Part shown: piece after piece, positions 1 to 5,947 of the stretch | Position numbering within the stretch: the stretch's first letter is position 1 | How the letters are laid out: each line of letters opens with the position of its first letter | Assembly: GCA_002418285.1 (NCBI GenBank) | Contig: DIDT01000068.1 | Span: forward strand, 1 to 19,734 | Reading direction: 5' to 3' | DNA: 19,734 nt | DNA from: Phycisphaerales bacterium UBA5793 | GTDB taxonomy: Bacteria; Planctomycetota; Phycisphaerae; Phycisphaerales; UBA5793 | The notes under the pieces: generated by a model | What the model saw: only the letters and a program-made list of their open reading frames with translations | Databases searched by the model: none | What the model was told of the DNA's origin: nothing | Made by a program: the position numbers and the translations under genes

Positions 1-20
1 TTCAAATCCTGTCACCCCGA
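1..20 (+). tRNA. 3' end of a tRNA gene, probably tRNA-Pro (partial, cut by window edge)
   Basis: The first bases read as the end of a tRNA: a T-loop TTCAAAT at 1-7, the 3' half of the T-stem CCTGT at 8-12, an acceptor 3' strand CACCCCG at 13-19 and a discriminator A at 20. The implied 5' acceptor strand CGGGGTG is typical of bacterial tRNA-Pro, which is why I propose proline; the anticodon is outside the window. CCA is not encoded (CTT follows). The stop codon and last six sense codons of the recombinase on the other strand fall in or directly beside this tail, as expected where a mobile element has integrated into a tRNA 3' end. Pairing of the T-stem cannot be checked because its 5' side is missing. 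Confidence 0.8.
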
Positions 21-1504
21 CTTGTCTCCAAAACGGACCCTTCGGCGAGCACGTCGAAGGGTTTTCGTTTGGTAATCACGAGGGAGTCCTCGCTGAGAGT
101 CCGGTTCAAACTCACCGCTTCGAGGATTTCACGCCGAGCGTCGGAACTTGAACGCCTCCACTCTTCCGAGGCATTCTGGCACCAATCGAAGATCTGCAAC
201 GCCAGATCTCCGACGGCAGTTCCCATCTCCGAACACGCCGCGATGGATTCCTCTAGTCGAGCGCGGTCCTGGCGAAGTTCCTCCGACTTCTCTTTCATGA
301 CGTCTTCGTCGACCGTGCCAGCCAGATACGCGTTGAGCAGCCGATCCTGCATGTGGGCCAGTTCTGTACGTCGCTTGATCAGGGCTGTGTTCTGACGCTC
401 TTGTTGGTCAGTGAGAGCACGGAATGCCTCATCGAGCGTTTGGCGAAACAGGTCTCTGAGTTCAGGTGAATCGAACTTGAGCAGGCTCAGGTCTCGGGCA
501 ATCGCTTCTTCAAGGACATCGGCCTTCCAGCGGACCCGAGGATGGTCGGATGATGGTTGATTGTTCCCGCAGCGGTAGTACAGGTGCTCGTTCACACCGC
601 CGCTTTGCAGGCGTCGCCGGATGCGCTCTCCAGTGATCGCGAATCCGCAGTGCGCGCAACGAATAAGCCCGCCAGCAAGGGGAAGATTGGGTCGACCGAT
701 CCGACGATTGCGACTGCTGAGCACCTCCTGGCAGGCGTCGAAGAGTCGGCGCGAGACGAGCGGTTGGAACTGGCCCGGGAACACTTGCCCATTGCGGGCG
801 ATCTCTCCCATGTACAACCGGTTGTTGAGGATGTAGGAGAGTGTGGTTCTGCGAAAGCGGGGTTCGCTTGGCCGGTAGGTGTGTCCTTCGCGCTCCAGCG
901 TTTGGGCGAGTGACTTGAAGGTGTGACTCCCCTTGGCATAGAGCTCGAATATCCGCGTGACCGTCGTTGACTTCTGGGGATGGGGTTGCACGGGTCTTCG
1001 AGGATCGTCCGGCACGTTGATGTACCCGTACGGCGCCGTACCTATGGGCCAGCCTTGTCGAACCCTCTCGTCGAGACCCTTGAGGACTTCATCACGCAGA
1101 TTCTGAGAGTAGTAGCTTGCAATGGCGCACATGACGTTGAAGGAGAACTCGCCCGCGGCACCGGGTCCGAACTCATTCTCAATGAACGACAGCTCGACCC
1201 CGCATTGATCTTTGAGATCCTGCAACCGCACGGCATCGCGCATGTTGCGGCACATTCGATCGAGCTTGTGGCTCAGGATGAGTTTGATCTCCTCGCGCCG
1301 CGCGTTGGCCCGCACCCACTTGAGCATCTCATTGAAGGCGAGTCGTTCAGCGCCTCGACGGGCGGACTCGGCAACGACGAACTCGCGGATGATTGACCAT
1401 CCCGATTGGAGGGCCTTGTGTCGGGCGGCGCGAAGTTGGGCATCGAGGGAGTATCCCTCGCGCTGCTCACGTGACGAGACACGTGCCCACACGACGATGT
1501 TCAC
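2..1504 (-). CDS. Large serine recombinase (site-specific integrase of the island)
   Basis: A 500-aa protein with the layout of large serine recombinases. Residues 1-145 form a resolvase catalytic domain, with R8 and the likely nucleophile S10 in ARVSSREQ and a KLDRMCRN arginine motif around residues 80-87. Residues 150-255 form a recombinase DNA-binding domain (GTAPYGY, then TLSYILNNRLYMGEI). A zinc-ribbon region follows with C283, C286 and C312, then a coiled coil at about 355-430. The family integrates or excises mobile DNA through a 5'-phosphoserine intermediate with a short core. The gene starts with GTG at 1504, and that codon overlaps the stop of the upstream 80-aa gene (GTGA, 1501-1504), which indicates translational coupling. 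The C-terminal codons SRGDRI and the stop are read from the tRNA tail on the other strand. Length and domains are full, so it looks functional. No recombination directionality factor is recognisable. Confidence 0.95.
   Translation of the reverse strand: MNIVVWARVSSREQREGYSLDAQLRAARHKALQSGWSIIREFVVAESARRGAERLAFNEMLKWVRANARREEIKLILSHKLDRMCRNMRDAVRLQDLKDQCGVELSFIENEFGPGAAGEFSFNVMCAIASYYSQNLRDEVLKGLDERVRQGWPIGTAPYGYINVPDDPRRPVQPHPQKSTTVTRIFELYAKGSHTFKSLAQTLEREGHTYRPSEPRFRRTTLSYILNNRLYMGEIARNGQVFPGQFQPLVSRRLFDACQEVLSSRNRRIGRPNLPLAGGLIRCAHCGFAITGERIRRRLQSGGVNEHLYYRCGNNQPSSDHPRVRWKADVLEEAIARDLSLLKFDSPELRDLFRQTLDEAFRALTDQQERQNTALIKRRTELAHMQDRLLNAYLAGTVDEDVMKEKSEELRQDRARLEESIAACSEMGTAVGDLALQIFDWCQNASEEWRRSSSDARREILEAVSLNRTLSEDSLVITKRKPFDVLAEGSVLETSRGDRI
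37..70 (+). terminator. Rho-independent terminator, probably of the tRNA transcript
   Basis: A perfect 8-bp stem, ACCCTTCG at 37-44 with CGAAGGGT at 55-62, has a 10-base loop and runs into a T-rich tail (TTTTCGTTT, 62-70) on the plus strand. It lies 17 bases after the tRNA discriminator base, so it fits as the tRNA terminator. It sits entirely within the 3' coding part of the recombinase gene on the opposite strand, where it encodes the KPFDVLAEG stretch. Confidence 0.7.
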
Positions 1505-1743
1505 GACGTCGCTCCTTCCCGGAGCGAAGCGAGCACTGCCTGAGCGAATCGTCGAATGTTCATGATGATCTCAATAGCCTCCTCGGTGCTCACGCCGCGC
1601 TGGTAGATTGCCGACCAGACCCGGCGGTGCTCATCGAGCAGGGACTGGGAGATCCACGCTGACCGATCGTTCTGCGGGAGCCGTGGCTCGGGCTCGGCGC
1701 GAGAAGCGGTGGTCAGATCGTGATGGCGACGAGGAAGGATCAT
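1501..1743 (-). CDS. Small helical protein coupled to the recombinase, 80 aa
   Basis: The reading frame is open to 1941, but I place the start at the ATG at 1743 (protein begins MILPRRHHDL), which has AGGA five bases upstream; the extension before it is low-complexity and Arg/Pro-rich. Residues 1-28 are basic and probably disordered. Residues 29-78 look helical (LLDEHRRVWSAIY, then EEAIEIIMNIRRFAQAVL). The stop overlaps the recombinase GTG start by four bases, so the two are probably made together. I do not recognise a family. The coupling makes an accessory role for the recombinase (directionality or regulation) the simplest guess, with no motif to prove it. It lacks an evident helix-turn-helix. 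Confidence 0.7.
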   Translation of the reverse strand: MILPRRHHDLTTASRAEPEPRLPQNDRSAWISQSLLDEHRRVWSAIYQRGVSTEEAIEIIMNIRRFAQAVLASLREGATS

Positions 1744-1847
1744 AGTGTCCTGGCGAGTCGGGCGCAAGTGGGGGCGAGTGAGTGATTGCGGTCTTGCTTC
1801 AAGCAGGGAAGCCGTGGATCGGTCGCACCTCATGGGAGGACGGTTGT

Positions 1848-2066
1848 CTAGGGATGCCGTCGTGTCAGAGCCGTGACCGCGACGAGCAGAGACAGCACAA
1901 GACCGAGGTAGAGGAGCGCGTGGAGGATCTCTGCGGCGCACCGATGGCCCCAGAGGGTAATCCCGCCATCAAGCGGCGGGGTGAGCAGGTGACCGAACCG
2001 GATGGCGATGAAGAGGACTGCGATGGACACGATGACGAGGATGATGTTCCGGCGATGGAGTTCCAT
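1848..2066 (-). CDS. Small two-helix membrane protein, 72 aa
   Basis: The start is the ATG at 2066, preceded by a good ribosome site (GAGGTGA) and placed two bases past the stop of the nuclease gene; a longer frame to 2564 exists but overlaps the nuclease. The protein has a short basic N-terminus (MELHRRN), a hydrophobic helix at about 8-24 (IILVIVSIAVLFIAI), a polar loop with PPLDGG and GHRC, a second helix at about 47-67 (ILHALLYLGLVLSLLVAV) and a basic tail TRRHP. No family is recognised. It is one of three small membrane proteins in this operon, which points to a membrane-anchored complex. The 104 bases between this gene and the next hold nothing I can identify. Confidence 0.72.
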   Translation of the reverse strand: MELHRRNIILVIVSIAVLFIAIRFGHLLTPPLDGGITLWGHRCAAEILHALLYLGLVLSLLVAVTALTRRHP

Positions 2067-2068
2067 GG

Positions 2069-2494
2069 TCACCTCGGCTGGTTGGTGTGTTGTTTTTCGT
2101 TGGCATTCAGCTTGACAGATAATGGAAAACAATCCGTAACTCGTTGCAGCGCCTGGCCGAGCGTCAGAACACAAATGCGGCAGCCAGTGGGGTGGGAGAC
2201 GCGTCTGGCGAGCTTCCGGCGCACCTTGCCTGCGACTCGGGCCTGTGCCACGACGAGCCACAACTCGCTGGCTGCGATGGTGGCGGCCTTCTCGAAGTCG
2301 GTCGCTAGTCGCCTGCCGTCGAGCTCGACTTCGACGGCGATGCGCTGATTGCCTCGCAGGGCGAGCAAGTCGATGAAGCGGGTGGAGGCGCTGCACCGGA
2401 CCGGTACTTCGAGCTCCACGTGCGCCCCGACTGATCGGAACTGTCGGGCAAGCCGCTCGACGCAAACGGAGTTGTGAAGGAACTGTCCTCTCAT
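2069..2494 (-). CDS. PD-(D/E)XK-like nuclease or nuclease-fold protein, 141 aa
   Basis: The core has the shape of a restriction-endonuclease fold: an acidic residue D42 in RFIDLLAL, then after a short turn the strand RIAVEVELD with E55 and E57, then a helix with K69 (DFEKAATIA) and the strand ELWLVVAQARV. This D-x12-ExE pattern is a known variant in small plasmid- and element-borne nuclease-like proteins where the usual ExK lysine is displaced. Whether it cuts DNA is therefore uncertain; K69 could substitute for the missing lysine. The start ATG at 2494 overlaps the stop of the ATPase gene (ATGA, 2491-2494), so the two are translationally coupled and probably act together. Alternatively it could be a non-catalytic DNA-binding subunit. 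Confidence 0.75.
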   Translation of the reverse strand: MRGQFLHNSVCVERLARQFRSVGAHVELEVPVRCSASTRFIDLLALRGNQRIAVEVELDGRRLATDFEKAATIAASELWLVVAQARVAGKVRRKLARRVSHPTGCRICVLTLGQALQRVTDCFPLSVKLNANEKQHTNQPR

Positions 2495-4182
2495 GAAGCG
2501 GATCCGGGTGCAGGGGCGTTTGACTGGGATTGCAACGCTTGTTGAGCGGCCGGCAGGGGCTCAAGGATGATCGAGCTGCGGCCCCTTGCGGTGGCTTGGA
2601 GGCGGTGTTCCCGGATGAGACCTGCCGTGACGAGACGATCGCGAATCGCCTTCGCTCGCTTGGTGCTCATCTTCGCCAGTCGAGCGTAGACGGTCGAAGG
2701 TTCACCCGGGTGATCAGCGACCGCTCGCAGGAATCGCACATCCGCCTCGGAGAGACTGATCCCCGTCCCAGACTGGTGCGCAGGTGGTTCACGACTCGGG
2801 GGCTTCGACGACTCCGCAGCGACCGATTGGGTGCGTGGTTCGGATGCAACAACTGGGATCTGATCCAGTTCACCAATGCCGCGTCGTATGGACCAGCCGC
2901 GCGATCGAACGTGAGCCTGAAGGTCGATGAAGGGCACTTCGAAGAGGAAGGGATACCGCCAGCGGCCCTCACCCAGTTGCCCCACGAACAACCCTGGCCG
3001 CAGATTCATCGACATCCATCGTCGCTGGTCGGCGGTCAATCCCATCGCCGCGCCAATGAGATCGCTGTCTCGAGCGGCGCCGCAGCGTCCGATGAACTTG
3101 CTTGCCGTGTTGCTCAGGACGGAGGGCAGGATGTCGCTGCTTTGCACTGAGAGGTCCAGACCGATGCCGGTTCCTCTAACCAACCCCATCAGGTCGGCTA
3201 TGCCGATTGACTCTCGCGACGGCGCCACGAGTCGTGCGGCTTCATCGCAACTCACAAACAGGTCCATCGATCGGTTTGATGTTCCTGATGCCACACGGGA
3301 GGTGAACTCAGCCAGCAGAAGCGTGTTGAGCAGGAGGTCTTTGTCCGTCTCCGCCAATCCAGCGAACTCGAAGATGATCCTGCGATTGGCCAGTGTCTCG
3401 CTTGTCCACCCTCGGCGGTAACTCAGCGACCGCCCGATGGACATGAGAACTGGGTCCAGGCTATCGAGTAGTGCTTGCTTGGCGGGTACGTTGGCTTGGG
3501 GTTTGCGCGCGACCCAGTCGCGCAGTTCCGGCAGCGTCGGAAAGCCGGTGGCGCCATCGAGCACTCCGTGGTTCTCATAGAGTTCGAGTATCGACGTATG
3601 CAGCAGCTTGGTCGAGCGGGACGGGAGGACGAGCACACCCACAATCATGTCGGCGACGCGCGGCGCCCAATCGATGGGTTCCACGTGGAGGGGGACCTGG
3701 AGCGGATTGAGTCGCAATTCGCGGCCCGGCAGGACAATGATTTCAATTCCCAGTTCACGCAGGAGCGGTTGCAGGATGCAGAACTCGCGCTTGCGCAGGT
3801 CGAACAGCCACATGCCTCGAGTGTGTGGAGCGATCTGGAGGAGCATGAAGAGAGATCGATAGGTCTTGCCGGAGCCACTGCCCGCGACGGTCAGACTGTG
3901 GGCGTTGAGGTACTGCATGGGGCAGCGCAGCGGTCGACCCTTCACGTCGAGGCCGAGGATTAGCTCACCGCTCGACAGGTGAGGCAGGGGGAACGCTCCG
4001 GCAAATGCCTGCGCGACGCGGTGCTTGTGCACCCGTTCGCGAAGCTGCTCCGAAGCGAACGGGTCCGAGATGCCCGCGCTGAAGATCCGCGCGAGGGCTC
4101 GTCCCAGATCATCATCGAGGAGACGATGTTCCCCGGCATACAGGAGCTCGCGAAGTTGCGGAGAGAGATCACCTTCATGCAC
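2491..4182 (-). CDS. HerA/FtsK/VirD4-like DNA-translocating ATPase with C-terminal winged helix, 563 aa
   Basis: A P-loop ATPase of the HerA/FtsK/VirD4 class. Walker A AGSGSGKT is at 100-107, and FDLRKREF at 127-134 is the conserved strand after the P-loop found in TraG/VirD4-like proteins. Walker B MDLFVSCDEA is at 306-315 with D313 and E314 as the acidic pair. The sensor-like strand LDLSVQSSD at 342-350 carries Q347, and R366 or R371 in GRCGAARDSD are arginine-finger candidates. Residues 480-545 (LSEADVRFLRAVADHPG, STKRAKAIRDRLVTAGLI) form a winged-helix domain after a disordered linker. There are no transmembrane helices, unlike classical VirD4, so anchoring may come from the small membrane proteins nearby. 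The start is GTG at 4182, overlapping the end of the zinc-protein gene by eight bases. Such enzymes pump DNA as hexamers; the coupled nuclease suggests a HerA-NurA-like translocase-nuclease pair, and a DNA-transfer coupling ATPase is the alternative. Confidence 0.88.
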   Translation of the reverse strand: MHEGDLSPQLRELLYAGEHRLLDDDLGRALARIFSAGISDPFASEQLRERVHKHRVAQAFAGAFPLPHLSSGELILGLDVKGRPLRCPMQYLNAHSLTVAGSGSGKTYRSLFMLLQIAPHTRGMWLFDLRKREFCILQPLLRELGIEIIVLPGRELRLNPLQVPLHVEPIDWAPRVADMIVGVLVLPSRSTKLLHTSILELYENHGVLDGATGFPTLPELRDWVARKPQANVPAKQALLDSLDPVLMSIGRSLSYRRGWTSETLANRRIIFEFAGLAETDKDLLLNTLLLAEFTSRVASGTSNRSMDLFVSCDEAARLVAPSRESIGIADLMGLVRGTGIGLDLSVQSSDILPSVLSNTASKFIGRCGAARDSDLIGAAMGLTADQRRWMSMNLRPGLFVGQLGEGRWRYPFLFEVPFIDLQAHVRSRGWSIRRGIGELDQIPVVASEPRTQSVAAESSKPPSREPPAHQSGTGISLSEADVRFLRAVADHPGEPSTVYARLAKMSTKRAKAIRDRLVTAGLIREHRLQATARGRSSIILEPLPAAQQALQSQSNAPAPGSAS

Positions 4183-4585
4183 TGTCGCGCTCCTTTGGGC
4201 GAACGAACGGCGAGATCAATGCCTGGAGGAGGCGAACACAGCGCTGGCGCCGTCGCAGCGTTGCGGCGCAGCAAGAGCAGAGTCGGGTGTTGCCGTGTTC
4301 CTGAGGCAGGAAGACGGAGTGCCGACCGCACAGCGGCATGCGGCACTGCTGGCACAATCCGAAGCAGTCAATGCAGACGAGTCCGCGACAGACGGCGCAG
4401 AATCCTCCGCCGGGCTTGAGGCAGCCGCACACGCAGGCGCGTCGATGCACCTGCGAGTGCGAGGCGATGGCGCCATCATCCGTCAGCGCGTGCTGGGTCT
4501 CTTCCTGATCGGTTGGATGCTCGCAATCCTGTTGCCAGGGTTCGTGGGCGACGCGTGTTCTCGATTCGGAGCGAATTGGTTTCAT
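4175..4585 (-). CDS. Cysteine-rich zinc-binding protein, 136 aa
   Basis: The first 45 residues are polar and probably disordered. The rest is a dense metal-binding array: C51, C53, C55, C63, C66, C71, C74, C78, C81, C86, H89, then C103, C105 and C106. The CxxC pairs spaced by 4 to 7 residues and closed by CxxH resemble a cross-brace or double zinc ribbon (RING/B-box style) able to hold two or three zinc ions. A basic tail RRRQR follows at 111-115. No enzyme motif is visible, so it is probably an adaptor binding protein or nucleic acid. The ATG at 4585 has an acceptable ribosome site (GCGAGGT). The gene overlaps the ATPase start by eight bases, which links it to the ATPase. The exact zinc-finger class cannot be assigned. 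Confidence 0.78.
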   Translation of the reverse strand: MKPIRSESRTRVAHEPWQQDCEHPTDQEETQHALTDDGAIASHSQVHRRACVCGCLKPGGGFCAVCRGLVCIDCFGLCQQCRMPLCGRHSVFLPQEHGNTRLCSCCAATLRRRQRCVRLLQALISPFVRPKERDSA

Positions 4586-4610
4586 GGGGACCTCGCTTGA
4601 GGATGATGCT

Positions 4611-4790
4611 TCACCACGAGCCCGTGAAGATCACGCGGTCACACCACGTCCATGCATGCCGCAGGAACTGGAATGTGAATGCAACGCTGAACACGCCGAG
4701 CATCAATCCGTTGAGCACCAGTGTGACCCAGAGCGCGAAGCGGATGATGGCGCTGAGGACCTCGATGATGGTCTGTTGCCAGGGATTCAA
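4611..4790 (-). CDS. 59-aa membrane protein with TTG start
   Basis: Starting from TTG at 4790, which has a strong ribosome site AAAGGAG six bases upstream, the frame encodes MNPWQQTIIEVLSAIIRF and onward for 59 residues to TGA at 4611. Residues 12-42 are strongly hydrophobic (IIRFALWVTLVLNGLMLGVF, then SVAFTFQF), enough for one long or two short helices, and the tail is aromatic (WTWC, FTGSW). Another minus-strand frame over the same bases (4639-4836) codes for His/Arg-rich sequence with no hydrophobic segment and no ribosome site, so I reject it. The gene sits in the gap between the 104-aa membrane protein and the zinc protein, in the same direction, which supports it. No family is recognised. 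Confidence 0.72.
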   Translation of the reverse strand: MNPWQQTIIEVLSAIIRFALWVTLVLNGLMLGVFSVAFTFQFLRHAWTWCDRVIFTGSW

Positions 4791-4858
4791 GGGAGACTCC
4801 TTTGAAACAGGGCGTCAGCGAATGGCGTCGTGTCAAGCAGCTACGCTGGCTGATCCGT

Positions 4859-5173
4859 TCAACTCGCGGTGCCCTCGGCAGCCATCGCCAGCGCCAGGAG
4901 GATCTGATGCAAGATCAGCAGCGCCATGAGAATGATCAGGTACGTCAGAGATGAATCGCCGGAGAGTGGCGACCAGCAGGTAGCAAGCCAGCTCCGAAGC
5001 CGCGCCGTCATGGCGTCGGCTGCCTGTGCCAGGTCGGCGCGCCAGCAGTTGTCGCGCGATCCCGGGAACCGTTCCAAGATCAGGCGAATGAACACAACGG
5101 TGACGCCGGCTTCGACGAGCCAGAGTGCCAGCAAAAGGGGCAGGTAGAGCAGCGTGACGCGGTAGATGATCAT
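4859..5173 (-). CDS. Two-helix membrane protein, 104 aa
   Basis: I place the start at the ATG at 5173, which overlaps the stop of the VWA gene (ATGA, 5170-5173). The frame is open further upstream, but that part is antisense-like and overlaps the VWA coding region. Residues 5-31 form a long hydrophobic helix (RVTLLYLPLLLALWLVEAGV), residues 32-75 a soluble loop with charged and Trp residues (FPGSRDNCWRADLAQAADAM), and residues 76-98 a second helix (LTYLIILMALLILHQILLAL). The layout is a helical hairpin with a 45-residue loop. No family is recognised. Coupling to the VWA gene suggests that the VWA domain may dock on this loop. A 68-base gap follows before the next gene. Confidence 0.78.
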   Translation of the reverse strand: MIIYRVTLLYLPLLLALWLVEAGVTVVFIRLILERFPGSRDNCWRADLAQAADAMTARLRSWLATCWSPLSGDSSLTYLIILMALLILHQILLALAMAAEGTAS

Positions 5174-5907
5174 GATCGTGTCAGCCTCCCCGCAGCTTGG
5201 CGGAACTGCGTGATCAACTGATCCTTGTGGCCGATCCAGCGATACCGCTTCGAGCCATCGGGCGCGGTTGAGGCGAGCGTTCGCAACAGTTCTTCGTTGA
5301 CTTCGGCTGGGCTTCCACCGATCCCGATGCACTCCACCGTCGCGCGGGCGTGCAGTTCGCGGCAGAGCGGCTCGGGTGAGGGCCCGACATTGTGATCGCC
5401 ATCGGAGAGGAACAGGATTTCGTTGTGACCGGAGCGACCATTGAGCAGCTGCAGTGCGATCGACAGACCTGCAGTCATGTTGGTGGGGCCGCCGGCGCGG
5501 AGGCTCCTGACCGCCTGATCGATCACCTGAACCTGCTGAGCCGGAGTGAGTGGCGCGTACACGCGGGCGGATCGCGCAAAACCGACAATTGCGATGTTCG
5601 CGTGCGGGTCGGCGGCGGCGACGCGCCTTGCGTACTCGAGTGACGCCTCCTGGGCGGCGCTGAGTCGCGAGGGCGGGAAGTCCCTGGACCGCATCGAGCC
5701 GGAGCCGTCCAGGACGAGCACGGCGTTCCGCGCGCTCTGCTGAGAGTCCCAGCTCTGCAACTGCACTGGATCTTGCCGATCGTCGAATGAATCGACTCCT
5801 TCGGTCTGGAAGAACGGGTAGAGGGTTTGGCTGATGGCTGCGGCAAGCTGGGAGCCGAACGGCACTCTCGGAAGGGAACGGAGGAGGTGTACGGATCGGG
5901 AGAACAT
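5170..5907 (-). CDS. VWA-domain protein with intact MIDAS, 245 aa
   Basis: After a 60-residue N-terminal region a von Willebrand A domain fills the rest. The metal-ion-dependent adhesion site is complete: DGSGS at 67-71 on strand 1 (AVLVLDGSGS), T142 in GGPTNMTAGL, and D169 in ILFLSDGD. No signal peptide or membrane helix is evident, so it should be cytoplasmic, in contrast to surface VWA proteins. Cytoplasmic VWA proteins commonly work beside ATPases as substrate adaptors or metal-sensing switches. The start ATG at 5907 has AAAGGGA upstream. A 40-base gap separates it from the Hsp70 gene, and its stop overlaps the start of the 104-aa membrane protein. No MoxR-type AAA partner is present; the neighbouring Hsp70 is the likely ATP-driven partner. 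Confidence 0.88.
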   Translation of the reverse strand: MFSRSVHLLRSLPRVPFGSQLAAAISQTLYPFFQTEGVDSFDDRQDPVQLQSWDSQQSARNAVLVLDGSGSMRSRDFPPSRLSAAQEASLEYARRVAAADPHANIAIVGFARSARVYAPLTPAQQVQVIDQAVRSLRAGGPTNMTAGLSIALQLLNGRSGHNEILFLSDGDHNVGPSPEPLCRELHARATVECIGIGGSPAEVNEELLRTLASTAPDGSKRYRWIGHKDQLITQFRQAAGRLTRS

Positions 5908-5947
5908 GTCAGTGGTCCCTTTCAGATTTGGTCAACAGTGATCGGTG

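Noticed and set aside
3475..3963. Plus-strand open frame opposite the ATPase (162 aa)
   Set aside because: No ribosome site or recognisable motif, and it is entirely antisense to a well-supported ATPase.
4639..4836. 65-aa minus-strand frame in the gap before the zinc protein
   Set aside because: The overlapping TTG-start frame has a strong ribosome site and a membrane-protein composition; this one is His/Arg-rich without either.
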